DNA of 64,000 nt from Henriciella litoralis (GCF_002088935.1 NZ_NCSS01000006.1:1272407-1336406), one strand, 5' to 3'. Positions 26,449 to 34,935 are shown, counted from the first letter of the stretch. Numbers and translations are program-made. Notes: generated by a model not told the origin, from the sequence alone.

Positions 26449-28469
26449 GCGCGGCCCGCACCCTCACTGAATTGCTCGGCCCACGGCCCCGCATGACGCT
26501 TGTCATTGCCGAGGCCCAGGTCGCCGAAATCTGGGTCGAGGGCCGCGCGCCGCTGATCACGATCCGCGATTATGACTGGGGCGAGACCGACCCCCAACCA
26601 AGCCGGGACGCGGACGGCTTTCCCTTCACCAAGATCAACTGGAGAGGCCCCGCGTGGGCGCTGGGTCTCTCGCTTTACCCGCCAGAAAAGGAGACCTCCA
26701 TGGCACAGCCCGACCTCAAACACATCCCGCTCGACGAGCTTCGGATTTCCAAACTCAATATGCGGCATGGGCGCAAGAAGCCGGACGTATCCGACATTCT
26801 GCCGTCCATCCGGGAGAGCGGATTGCGTCAGACTTTGCTCGTTCGCCGCGAAGGCAAATATTATGGCGTCATCGCCGGACGCCGCCGTTTTTTTGCGCTC
26901 AAAGAAATCGCGAAGGAGACAGGCGAGGTGCCGTTCGTTCCATGCGCGATCATGACTGAAAAGGATGCGGCCTCCGCGATTGCGGCATCTGTCATCGAAA
27001 ATGTCGGACGCCTGCCTGCGACAGAAATGGAGCAATATGAGGCGTTCAAGCGCCTCAACGATGAAGGCAAGGCGCTGGAGGATATAGCCAGCTTCTTCGG
27101 AGTGACTGAGCTTCTGGTGCGCCGTGTGCTCGCGCTTGCTTCGCTCGACGAACCGATACGGAAACTCTACGCCGAAGACGAACTGGACCGCGAAACGATC
27201 CGCGCGCTTACGCTTGCGACGCCAGAACAGCAGGCCGAATGGCTTCGCCTCTTCCAGAGCGAAACCGAACGCGCCCCGATGGGGCGGTCGTGCAAGGCTT
27301 GGATCACGGGCGGGACCACGATCACCACCGACAAGGCCTTGTTCGATCTTGATGCCTATGAAGGACAGGTCACTGCCGACCTCTTTGGCGAGCATGGCGT
27401 CTTTGCGGATGCGGATCAGTTCTGGCAGGCACAATCCGCCACGATTGCCGAGCGGGTCGAGGCCTACAAGGAAGACGGCTGGAGCGATGTCATCTGCCTT
27501 GAGCGCGGCACTTACTTCCACCGATGGGACCATGTCCAGTGCGCCAAGGAAGACGGCGGCAAGGTCTTCATAGAAATCCGCCATGACGGGACGGTTCAGT
27601 TCCATGAGGGACAACTGACCTCTGCCGAGGCTCGCAAGCGGCAGCAGTCCGCGAAAGGTGAAAGCGACGCCGTTCCGGCAGCCGTTCGGCCAGAAATGTC
27701 CGGCCCGCTTGCGGAATACATCCTGCTTCATCGCCACGCTGCTGCTCAGGCGAGTTTGGCCACATCACCCGCGATTGCTCTCCGCTTGATGGTCGCGCAT
27801 GCGATGGCGGGGAGCGCGCTCTGGGACGTGCGTCCTCACGAGCTTCGCGTCCGGAAAGATGAGACGCAAGCGAGCGTCGAAGGCTCGGCATCTGTGGCTG
27901 CACTCGCCGAGGCCACAACTCAGACCGACGCCCTTTTCAAGGCGCTGAACGTCAATCCGGCCCTTCGCCGGAACGGCGACGACTACCGCCTGTGCGAGCT
28001 TTTTTCCGCCCTTCTAGCCATGTCGGATGAGGAAGTTTTGCAGGTGCTGGCGAGTGTTATGGCCCGCACGATTGAGGCCGGGAATGGCATTGTCGAAGCA
28101 GTCCTTCATGTCTGCGGCACCGACCTTTCGGCGGCTTGGAAACCAGACGAGGCCTTCTTCGATCTGACCAAGGACAAGCGCGCCATCAATGCAATGATTG
28201 CGGGTATTGCGACCCTGTCGCTCTCGGAATCGTGCCGCGCCGAGACGGGCAAGGCGCAGAAGCAGGTGCTTGCGAACCGGATCAGCGGGGAGGGTTGCGA
28301 CGCCAATCCTGACTGGCGGCCGGGCTGGATGCAGGTGCCACCGACACGCCATGTCGAGGGGGCCGGGTCACCGCCTGCCGATGCGTGGACACGGGTCGCA
28401 GGTCTGTTCAAAGCGGAGGCAGAAGCCACGCCCGACGAGACGCTTCAAACGCAACAGGACGCTGCCTGA
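26445..28469 (+). CDS. ParB-like nuclease/partition-domain protein with N-terminal extension
   Basis: 674 aa. Residues 1-85 look like a separate small protein (RTLTELLGPRPRMTLVIAE...). From Met86 (26701, preceded by AAAGGAGACCTCC) a classical ParB N-terminal domain follows: IPLDELRISKLNMR, SIRESGLRQTLLVRR, VIAGRRRFFAL and ASVIENVGRLPATEMEQYEAF, then an HTH region and a long C-terminal part. ParB-domain proteins of this size on plasmids may act in partition, transcription or as nucleases. No ParA is seen in the window. The internal start and RBS suggest that two products, or an in-frame fusion, come from this frame. Confidence 0.8.
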   Translation: MSAARTLTELLGPRPRMTLVIAEAQVAEIWVEGRAPLITIRDYDWGETDPQPSRDADGFPFTKINWRGPAWALGLSLYPPEKETSMAQPDLKHIPLDELRISKLNMRHGRKKPDVSDILPSIRESGLRQTLLVRREGKYYGVIAGRRRFFALKEIAKETGEVPFVPCAIMTEKDAASAIAASVIENVGRLPATEMEQYEAFKRLNDEGKALEDIASFFGVTELLVRRVLALASLDEPIRKLYAEDELDRETIRALTLATPEQQAEWLRLFQSETERAPMGRSCKAWITGGTTITTDKALFDLDAYEGQVTADLFGEHGVFADADQFWQAQSATIAERVEAYKEDGWSDVICLERGTYFHRWDHVQCAKEDGGKVFIEIRHDGTVQFHEGQLTSAEARKRQQSAKGESDAVPAAVRPEMSGPLAEYILLHRHAAAQASLATSPAIALRLMVAHAMAGSALWDVRPHELRVRKDETQASVEGSASVAALAEATTQTDALFKALNVNPALRRNGDDYRLCELFSALLAMSDEEVLQVLASVMARTIEAGNGIVEAVLHVCGTDLSAAWKPDEAFFDLTKDKRAINAMIAGIATLSLSESCRAETGKAQKQVLANRISGEGCDANPDWRPGWMQVPPTRHVEGAGSPPADAWTRVAGLFKAEAEATPDETLQTQQDAA

Positions 28470-28500
28470 ACATTCGTCTCCTGTTCAGCCAGCTTGAGGA

Positions 28501-28532
28501 GCCGTCCGGTGCCTGTCACCGGGCGGCTTTCT
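28501..28532 (+). terminator. Rho-independent terminator after the parB-like gene
   Basis: GCCGTCCGGTG-cctgt-CACCGGGCGGC forms an 11-bp stem with one G-T pair, followed by TTTCT. It lies 31 bp after the stop and probably ends the ardA-parB operon. Confidence 0.7.
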
Positions 28533-28717
28533 GCTTTCTGGGGCTGGGGATTGTGGCTCCGATACCTGGGCGACCCATGAAAATGCCTTCACAAAAAATC
28601 GCGAGTCTTGAGGTCTCGATGGACAATCGAGACGCGTGTGATGAGGGGTCTGATTTCTTCGCGCAAAGCATGTCACGGACCCCTTGCTCCCGTCTTTGCC
28701 TTTATGACCTGGACGCG

Positions 28718-28849
28718 GACTGAGCGGCCATGAAACCGCCTGCGGCGAAGAAATTTCCCCGCCGCTTTGCGGCTCCTCGCGCAGCAAATTTCATCGCCTC
28801 AGTCGGTGCTCCGCATGCGCTTCGCCCCTGACGGGTTCTGGCCGCTCAG
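28718..28849. repeat. Structured non-coding block upstream of DUF736
   Basis: The stretch between 28470 and 28927 has no gene. An 11-bp perfect inverted repeat (CTGAGCGGCCA 28720-28730, TGGCCGCTCAG 28839-28849) encloses further pairs: GACTGAG/CTCAGTC (28718, 28798), GCGGCG/CGCCGC and GAAATTT/AAATTTC. A folded RNA, an origin of transfer or a recombination site would fit. It ends 78 bp before the DUF736 start, which has its own RBS AAAAGGAGA. Confidence 0.5.
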
Positions 28850-28927
28850 CCCCCGTCCGGGCGGTCCGGCGTCGACGGGGACAAGGGGTTCCCGGAGACG
28901 TAGCCAAGGAAAGAAAAGGAGACCCCC

Positions 28928-29251
28928 ATGGCAAACGCACTCGGATATGTCAGCGAGACCAAGTCCGGCTTTGAAGGCACCCTCGCAATGATGAACCTCT
29001 CTGCCGCAATCCGCATCGAGAAGAATGCGGAAAAGACCGAAGAAGGACATCCGGACTACCGCATCTATGCCGGTGAAACCTCGACCGAAATCGGCGGCGG
29101 CTGGATGCGCAAGTCGAAGGCATCGGGACGCGATTATGTCTCGCTGACGCTGGCAGACCCGCAGATCGGACCGCGCCGGATCTTCGCGAACCTTGCCCCG
29201 GTCAAGGGCAAGAAAGGCCGGCACGTCATCCTCTGGAACGCGCGCGACTAG
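28928..29251 (+). CDS. DUF736 family protein, copy 1
   Basis: 107 aa. DUF736 signatures: GTLAMMNLSAAIRI, DYRIYAGETSTEIGGGWMRKS and DYVSLTLADPQIG. The family is small, soluble and found almost only in conjugative elements of Alphaproteobacteria; its role is unknown. A strong AAAAGGAGA ribosome-binding site and a following terminator suggest that it is a single-gene unit with high expression. A second, more diverged copy is at 50334-50645. Confidence 0.88.
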   Translation: MANALGYVSETKSGFEGTLAMMNLSAAIRIEKNAEKTEEGHPDYRIYAGETSTEIGGGWMRKSKASGRDYVSLTLADPQIGPRRIFANLAPVKGKKGRHVILWNARD

Positions 29252-29273
29252 GGTAGATCACAGCCTTGCCAAG

Positions 29274-29307
29274 CCGCTCCGGAGACATCTCCGGAGCGGT
29301 CTTCTTT
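29274..29307 (+). terminator. Rho-independent terminator after DUF736
   Basis: CCGCTCCGGAGA-ca-TCTCCGGAGCGG is a perfect 12-bp stem with a 2-nt gap, followed by TCTTCTTT. It lies 22 bp after the DUF736 stop. Confidence 0.85.
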
Positions 29308-29491
29308 CATGCCGAAAGGGTCTGAGACGAAGGTGCTGATACGCCTATCAGCACTGCATTCTAACGTGAGGTTTCTCTGGGAATTCAAGGGTGTCGCGAG
29401 CGTGTGGTGCAAGTTCGACACTCTTAATCTGAGGATGAGTTGGCAGTCTGTCAGGGCTTCGAGTTGCGTAGAAGAAAGGAGAAGCAACGCT

Positions 29492-29746
29492 ATGACAGAG
29501 ACAAATAGAAGTGGAGAGGAGCTTCGACCCAAATCAAACCTCCCAACCCCGACCGAATGGATGAACACGGATGAAACCGCTGACCATCTCGGCCTCAAAC
29601 CGAAGACCCTGGTCAATATGCGTTCGCTGGGAACAGGCCCGGTTTATCACAAGATCGGCGCCAAGGTCTGGTATCGCGGCAAGGACATCATCGCTTACAC
29701 TAATGGACGTAGGTTCATGGGGACAGGCCTTCGCGATGAGTCGTAG
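29492..29746 (+). CDS. AlpA/excisionase-like helix-turn-helix protein
   Basis: 84 aa from ATG 29492 with an AAAGGAGAAG ribosome-binding site. The core WMNTDETADHLGLKPKTLVNMRSLGTGPVYHKIG is the MerR-like winged HTH of AlpA/excisionase proteins (YxxxxLAxxLGLxxxTLxxWR type), ending in VWYRGKDIIAYT. It may control the transfer operon or act as directionality factor for the recombinase. Its end overlaps the signal peptidase start by 11 nt. Confidence 0.82.
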   Translation: MTETNRSGEELRPKSNLPTPTEWMNTDETADHLGLKPKTLVNMRSLGTGPVYHKIGAKVWYRGKDIIAYTNGRRFMGTGLRDES

Positions 29747-30422
29747 AACCGCGTTGTTAGGCATGGGATACGGGCTAGGCCTCATGGTCTCCGCCAGCAT
29801 TATCAACCGGTCCGACTTCATCTGGAACCGGACGGAAAGCGTGCCCAAGGGTCTTTACTTTGTTGACCGGTCGGCGCGAATTTCGACAGGCGATCTGGTA
29901 GCGTTTGCGCCCTCGGATGAGGTTCGACATTGGCTGAACGATGAGGGAATTGTTGGCGCCGACTGGCCCTTGTTGAAGCATGTTGCGGGCCTGTCCGGTG
30001 ACGAGATTTGCAGATGCGATACGCAGGTCTCCATCAACGGGGTCACATCTGTTGATGCGCTCAAAGTAACCGAGTCCGGCAGCGCCCTTCCCGCCTGGCA
30101 GGGCTGTCAGACCCTCAAAGCCGGCGAAGTTTTCCTGCTCAACTCTCATCCCCTGTCAGTCGATGGACGATACTTCGGCGTTCAGGACGGCGCGCGCATC
30201 ATTGGCGTCGCCAGGTCCATATGGACTTATGGCGACCGGTCGGCTGAGGTTCAGGCGACCGTCAAAGCGATAGATAGCGGGACGGGAATGGATTCTGTGT
30301 CCCGGAGGGCAAGATTAAGGGAGTGTCACCCGGCGACACTTAACCCATTGTCTGCACATCCTTTTTTGTGTGACCCGGCGCCGGAAGACGGGTGCACGGA
30401 TTTGCAATCCGCTGCGCGCTAG
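29736..30422 (+). CDS. traF: S26 family signal peptidase, TraF type
   Basis: 228 aa. One N-terminal membrane segment, then the catalytic serine in ESVPKGLYF and the general-base lysine in LLKHVAGLSGDEI, and the closing YFGVQDGARIIGVARSIWTYG. TraF of RP4 matures and cyclises the TrbC pilin, so it should act on the trbC product here. About 50 residues after WTYGD do not look like the family and contain an inverted repeat at DNA level (30322-30340); they may be a random extension into a transfer-origin region. Confidence 0.85.
   Translation: MSRRTALLGMGYGLGLMVSASIINRSDFIWNRTESVPKGLYFVDRSARISTGDLVAFAPSDEVRHWLNDEGIVGADWPLLKHVAGLSGDEICRCDTQVSINGVTSVDALKVTESGSALPAWQGCQTLKAGEVFLLNSHPLSVDGRYFGVQDGARIIGVARSIWTYGDRSAEVQATVKAIDSGTGMDSVSRRARLRECHPATLNPLSAHPFLCDPAPEDGCTDLQSAAR
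30322..30340. repeat. Inverted repeat just before the relaxase gene (possible oriT arm)
   Basis: AGTGTCACCCGGCGACACT has perfect 6-bp arms (AGTGTC/GACACT) and a 7-bp centre. It lies about 90 bp before the relaxase start, inside the non-conserved tail of the TraF frame. Inverted repeats next to relaxase genes are often part of oriT. No nic site is identified. Confidence 0.35.
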
Positions 30423-30427
30423 GAGCC

Positions 30428-32365
30428 ATGAGCGACGATTTCGACTTCGTTCCTCGACTCGGGAAGATCAGGTCGCAGGGCAAGGTAAAGACCCAGCTGA
30501 AGCGGCTGAAACGTGTCGTCGCGAAGGGGCGGCTTGGCAGCCGTGGCCGCAAATCCCTGGCACCGGGCGCTGTGCGTCATGCAGGGCGTGGAAAAGTACA
30601 GGCCGCCCTTGCTGGCCATTGGTCAAACCAGCGGGCCCGGCGCGTCATTGTGAAAGTCCATATTGCGCGGGCAGGCCCGACCGGCGCGGCGAGTTTTACA
30701 AAGCACGTCGCCTACATCCGCCGCGAAGGTGCCGGGCGCGAGGGCGAGCGCGGAAAGCTCTATGACCGGAGCGTCGATGAGGCCGATGCTAAATCGTTTA
30801 ACGAACGCGCTTCTGAAGACAGGCGGCAGTTCAGGCTGATCGTCTCTCCGGAGGATGCCGAGCGGATGAAGGATCTGACGCGGTTCACGCGGGAGTTCAT
30901 GAGCCAGGTCGAGAAGGATCTCGGCCGCCGGCTCGACTGGGTGGCTGCCAACCATCACGACACAGCGCAGCCGCATGTTCATATCGTGATCCGCGGCGGC
31001 AATGCGCGAAATGGAGAGCTGCTGATGGACCGCAAGTACATCACGCACGGATTTCGGGCGCGGGCGCAGGAGCTCGTAACGCTCGAGCTTGGCCAGCGGC
31101 GGCTGCGGGAAATGGCTGCGGCGAGGTCGAACGATGCCGAACGTGAGGCGCTTACGGCGATCGATCATGACATTGCGCGGTCGCTGACCGATGGTCGTTA
31201 CACACCAGAGAGTGAACGCGGCGGATTATCGAGGTTCGATGGTGCGGTCGTTAAGCGGCGTCTGCGGTTTCTGAAAACGCTCGACCTTGCGGCACGACAC
31301 GAGAAGGGCAGCTGGGCTATGCAAGACGGTTGGCAGGATACGCTGCGGGCCCTCGGCAGGCGCGGAGACATGGTTCGGTCGCTTGCCAATCTTGAGGGCC
31401 GGAAAATCGATGCGTCGCGTCTCCATGCCCTGCCCCGTGATTTGAGCTCCGCTGGCGAAATCCTGGGACGGCTGGCCGCCACCTTGCCGGGTGACGAATT
31501 GCGGAATGGAACAACGGCACTGATCGAAGGCCTCGATGGTCGGGTTTGGTCAGTAGAGATGACCGAACAGGAAGCGGGTCAATTGCCGAAGGCGGGCGGC
31601 TTTTTGTCTGTGGCGCGCAAAGCCGTTGAACCGAAGCCTGCGGATCGGACGATTGCTGCGATCGCCGAGCGAAACGGCGGCGTGTATTCGGACGACTTGC
31701 ACTCAGCAGTGGACCCGACTAGTTCACCGGCGTTCCGGCTTGCCCACAAACGACGGTTGGAAGCGCTGAGAAGGCTCGGTGTTGTCGACAGGAATACGGA
31801 TGGGACGTGGTCTATCCCAGGCAAATTCGAGGAGCGCGCCCTTCAAGTTGAAGCGAGGAGTCAGACCCTCGCAATCAATGTTCGCTCCTGGCTACCTCTT
31901 GAAAAGCTGCCCGAGCGGCATGCCGAAACATGGCTTGATCGGATGGACACCGAGCTGCTGGAGGGCTCAGCGGGACCGTTTGCGGACGAACTCCGGAAAT
32001 CGCTCAAGATCCGGAGGGCTTGGTTGCAGAGCAAAGGGTATGCGCTGGATCAAAATGGACAGCTGGCACGCGAAGACGCTGAGCGTCTCAGGAGAGAAGA
32101 ATTTCAAACTGCGGTAGCGAGCGAAGTTAAGCGATTAAAATTACCGTACGACGATATCAAGATTGGCGAAAGTGTCCAAGGGAGGTACGCGCGCAACCTC
32201 GACCTCGCTCAGGGGCGCTTTGCAATAATTGTTTCAGATGATCACTTCACCTTGGTGCCCGTATCGGGGGGGCATATGAAGTTCTACGGTCATCACGTAT
32301 CGCTTCTACGGTCTGAACACCGCATAGGTTGGAATCTTACGAACTATCGATCAGTTACTCGCTAA
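30428..32365 (+). CDS. MobA/VirD2-like relaxase with DUF3363
   Basis: 645 aa from ATG 30428. The N-terminal basic part (GKVKTQLKRLKRVVAKG) leads to a relaxase domain with HVAYIRREG and the metal-binding motif NHHDTAQPHVHIVIRGG. The long C-terminal DUF3363 region ends in GRYARNLDLAQGRFAIIVSD. It should nick oriT and pilot the strand into the recipient through TraG and the Trb channel. A clear nicking tyrosine cannot be assigned from sequence alone. The next gene on the right is the Pycsar-like cargo instead of traG, which normally follows. Confidence 0.88.
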   Translation: MSDDFDFVPRLGKIRSQGKVKTQLKRLKRVVAKGRLGSRGRKSLAPGAVRHAGRGKVQAALAGHWSNQRARRVIVKVHIARAGPTGAASFTKHVAYIRREGAGREGERGKLYDRSVDEADAKSFNERASEDRRQFRLIVSPEDAERMKDLTRFTREFMSQVEKDLGRRLDWVAANHHDTAQPHVHIVIRGGNARNGELLMDRKYITHGFRARAQELVTLELGQRRLREMAAARSNDAEREALTAIDHDIARSLTDGRYTPESERGGLSRFDGAVVKRRLRFLKTLDLAARHEKGSWAMQDGWQDTLRALGRRGDMVRSLANLEGRKIDASRLHALPRDLSSAGEILGRLAATLPGDELRNGTTALIEGLDGRVWSVEMTEQEAGQLPKAGGFLSVARKAVEPKPADRTIAAIAERNGGVYSDDLHSAVDPTSSPAFRLAHKRRLEALRRLGVVDRNTDGTWSIPGKFEERALQVEARSQTLAINVRSWLPLEKLPERHAETWLDRMDTELLEGSAGPFADELRKSLKIRRAWLQSKGYALDQNGQLAREDAERLRREEFQTAVASEVKRLKLPYDDIKIGESVQGRYARNLDLAQGRFAIIVSDDHFTLVPVSGGHMKFYGHHVSLLRSEHRIGWNLTNYRSVTR

Positions 32366-32404
32366 TGCGGCAGCAGCACTCGACCAAAATGGGCGGAGTA
32401 CTGG

Positions 32405-33214
32405 TCAGCCGTTCGAGAAACTGTCGCGCAGAGGACAATACTTCATGGTGTTGCAGCACTTCACGCCGGTTGCGATCAGATCTTGAATGAACTTCTTCTC
32501 CCGCCTCCTTCGTTCATGCTCCAATATGACCAACCGCTCAATTATTGATCGGTTTGGACATTCCGCACGCAGGATATTCTTGTGCTGCCTGTGGCAACCA
32601 TCAATACAAAGTTGAACATCACACGACTTTTTTTGAAGTGGGTGGTGCTTTCTCTTGCATCCTCGTGGGCAAGGTTCGCGCACATTCACAACCCGGGACT
32701 TGTCTTTCGTCAACCGCGGGAGAGTTCCAGCCAGCCAGCCGGAATGTCGGAAAATCGAATAGCGAATTTCCTCAAGCCAGCCGTCAGGCAGGGTGAGAGA
32801 CTCCATAGCCAACTGTACCTCAGCGGCGTCCCCGTGGCAGAGTCCTCCATCAACAGGCCAAAGGCGGCGCTTTGAAGCGTAATCCTGCCGCGCGAGGAAC
32901 CATCTAAGTGCGCCCCACCATTCATTGGCTTGGTCATGATCGTAAATTTGAGCCGTTGAATTCAGAAAAAGGCAAAACGACGAATTCGGATTTATATGCC
33001 TTTCTACACAACAAGCAGGCAACAAGGCATGTTGGGGATCTTCGCGAACTTGAATGCGTTTGGCGGCAACAAGTTCTATTTTCAGAGCATATTCACGTGT
33101 TGGAGCACCATCAATGCCGCATGGCTGACATTTCGTTTGGATAGCCTCGGGATCGACGGTCGATATGTAACTCCATGCTGGATTGTTTGCAGCAAGGTAT
33201 TCAAGGCTATTCAT
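32405..33214 (-). CDS. Cysteine-rich E2 (ubiquitin-conjugating)-like protein coupled to the cyclase
   Basis: 269 aa, starting inside the cyclase stop codon (ATGA at 33211-33214). Residues 67-84 (ACCVERHINPNSSFCLFL) match the E2 pattern HPN...G.ICL, with His73, Asn75 and putative catalytic Cys81. A tryptophan-rich helix region follows (NEWWGALRWFLARQ, RLWP, CHGDAAEVQ). The C-terminal third has many cysteines and histidines (PCPRGCKRKHHP, SCDVQLCIDGCHRQHK, AECP, CC), probably zinc sites. It resembles cysteine-rich proteins linked to bacterial E2 modules in nucleotide-signalling defence loci. Suggested role: modifying or conjugating the cyclase or a target. Family assignment is by motif only. 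Confidence 0.6.
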   Translation of the reverse strand: MNSLEYLAANNPAWSYISTVDPEAIQTKCQPCGIDGAPTREYALKIELVAAKRIQVREDPQHALLPACCVERHINPNSSFCLFLNSTAQIYDHDQANEWWGALRWFLARQDYASKRRLWPVDGGLCHGDAAEVQLAMESLTLPDGWLEEIRYSIFRHSGWLAGTLPRLTKDKSRVVNVREPCPRGCKRKHHPLQKKSCDVQLCIDGCHRQHKNILRAECPNRSIIERLVILEHERRRREKKFIQDLIATGVKCCNTMKYCPLRDSFSNG

Positions 33215-34791
33215 CTGTGAGTGCAGTGGGCTCGCGGCGGCTCTGTCCTGGCCGGCGTGTGTGACCGAAGATATGCTGGTGCCGCAGGTTCTGCACTAAA
33301 GTCAGAAAGTGCCGTAGCAACTTCAGAAAAAGAAATATCGGATGCAACGCCATCATCTCCAAACAGATCACGCAACTTCGCGGGAAGGTGTCGCATGGCA
33401 GTTGGCCCAAATTTGCTTTGGTTCCTTTCCTCGCAATCGGATTGCATCTGTTCGGACAAAGTTGTCGCAACACTGGATGCAATTCTTACTGAGCGGATGC
33501 CTCGAATTCCAATACGAGTAACAGGTGTTTGGCCAACTTCCATTCCGATATTGAGTCCAAGCTGATCGACGCATTTCAACTCTTGCTGACAGAGCGAAAA
33601 TGATGAGTGCAGCCCACCCGCACATTTTGCCCCACTCTCGACGGTAGCGCGCATGTCAGTATCTAGCTTCGTCCCCTCAGCTAGTACGCCGTGAATGCAA
33701 TCACCAATGAACCTGACTTTCCGGCCTCCGAAATCGTGCTCGAACACGTTTTGCAGCTCTGCTCGAATGACAAACAGGGCTTTCACTGCGTCAGCAATCT
33801 CTCCAGCTGCTATGCAGCTGTCGATGTAAGCCGTGTAGCCTGAAATATCTGCATAAGTCGAAAGTAGCGCCATTCGAATGGAGTTGCTTGGCGACAAATC
33901 TTCAAACTTGATGTCACTCAGCGGCGGTTCTTTGTGGTGGAACGCAAACCTTGGGTCAGTGAAATCCATCGCTTCGCTTTTGCGGACTTCATCCTGCCAT
34001 TCCGTAAGAATAGAACGAGGTAGACCTTCATCCGTGGAGAGCCTACTGCGTGAAACTTCCTGGAAATAATCTTCATTGAGTTGGTCGGAAAATACCAATT
34101 CACCCATTGGAGTGAGGCTCAGCATAGCGCGCACCCGGTCTGACAGGTAAATTCCAGGCTGGTCGCCATCGGCAAGCTTTGCGGCATGGTTTGCGGCACT
34201 TCCCAGAAAGAGCGGCTCCTGTTCAAGCGCCGTGCCATTGTTGATTGCGACGCAGCGCCCAATATCGACGCCAATTCTAAAACGCGCTGTCAGGTTACTA
34301 TTCGCAAGTGCCTTGTTCGCTTCATCAGCTACAGCCCGAAAGTCTCGAATGAAGTCGAATGCCTCGTCGAGTGTTTCCCGAGTGACGCCCGTGCCGGACC
34401 GATCAAGGACAACCGCGTGCATCCTCGATCCGTGGAAATCTATGCGTTGAGCGGGCGACCGCTCAGTCACACGATCACAGGCGCTGTAGTAAAGGTGAAG
34501 GAACCGTAGAGCTCGTTCATGACTGGCTTCAGTTTCGCGTCCTTCTGACAGTCGGTACTCATCATAGTTTGTGATCTTGATGTAAACCTGAACTGTGTCG
34601 ACCGTGACCGCCGTACCTTTTGGCAGGTCAAACAGCGGTTGAGTAGTTCTGCCGCCATCTTCTACGAGTTTCTGCCTGCGGCGTTGATACTGAGGAAAAT
34701 ATTCGTCAGCGAACCGCCGAACTTCGACAGTCGGAGCATCATCTATTAGCGCCCGTATACGCGCGCGCGCCGCTTGTTCGTTCCAGGACAT
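33211..34791 (-). CDS. pycC: Class III nucleotide cyclase, Pycsar-like (PycC)
   Basis: 526 aa, soluble. An N-terminal cyclase-homology region (residues about 60-225; GVDIGRCVAINNGT and FLGSAANHAAKLAD) lacks clear metal aspartates. The second (305-455) has Y-A-D315-I-S-G-Y-T and F-I-G-D364, the two metal-binding Asp of class III cyclases. With a CNB-TM effector next door and no adenylate signalling context, it fits PycC cyclases that make cCMP or cUMP on phage infection; ordinary adenylate cyclase activity is the alternative. First gene of a leftward operon with the E2-like gene, from a promoter overlapped by a dyad. Sequence is visibly AT-richer than the flanking transfer genes. Confidence 0.75.
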   Translation of the reverse strand: MSWNEQAARARIRALIDDAPTVEVRRFADEYFPQYQRRRQKLVEDGGRTTQPLFDLPKGTAVTVDTVQVYIKITNYDEYRLSEGRETEASHERALRFLHLYYSACDRVTERSPAQRIDFHGSRMHAVVLDRSGTGVTRETLDEAFDFIRDFRAVADEANKALANSNLTARFRIGVDIGRCVAINNGTALEQEPLFLGSAANHAAKLADGDQPGIYLSDRVRAMLSLTPMGELVFSDQLNEDYFQEVSRSRLSTDEGLPRSILTEWQDEVRKSEAMDFTDPRFAFHHKEPPLSDIKFEDLSPSNSIRMALLSTYADISGYTAYIDSCIAAGEIADAVKALFVIRAELQNVFEHDFGGRKVRFIGDCIHGVLAEGTKLDTDMRATVESGAKCAGGLHSSFSLCQQELKCVDQLGLNIGMEVGQTPVTRIGIRGIRSVRIASSVATTLSEQMQSDCEERNQSKFGPTAMRHLPAKLRDLFGDDGVASDISFSEVATALSDFSAEPAAPAYLRSHTPARTEPPRAHCTHR

Positions 34792-34858
34792 AGCCGATCA
34801 CCTCTTCGCATTCTGCTGTGGCAATCTGCCATCAGCCCCAACTTCCGTGTATATTGCT

Positions 34859-34888
34859 ATTAAATAGGATCATGCTATTTTATGTCAA
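34859..34888 (-). promoter_or_regulatory. pycC promoter with internal operator dyad
   Basis: On the minus strand, -35 TTGACA (34883-34888) and -10 TTTAAT (34859-34864) are separated by 18 bp. Inside and overlapping lies AAATAG-GATCATG-CTATTT (34862-34880), a perfect 6-bp inverted repeat, flanked by GCTATT/AATAGC further out. It is placed for repression by the divergent WYL regulator. Confidence 0.6.
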
Positions 34889-34935
34889 TAGCTTCGAATC
34901 GCTTCTGAAGCCAATATTTGTGGGGTATCCAGGTT

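Noticed and set aside
26343..27737. 464-codon minus-strand frame over the ParB-like gene
   Set aside because: Antisense of a clear ParB domain; long open antisense frames are common at this GC content.
29309..29491. Upstream extension of the AlpA-like gene
   Set aside because: The extra 61 residues have no family similarity, and a strong RBS stands before ATG 29492.
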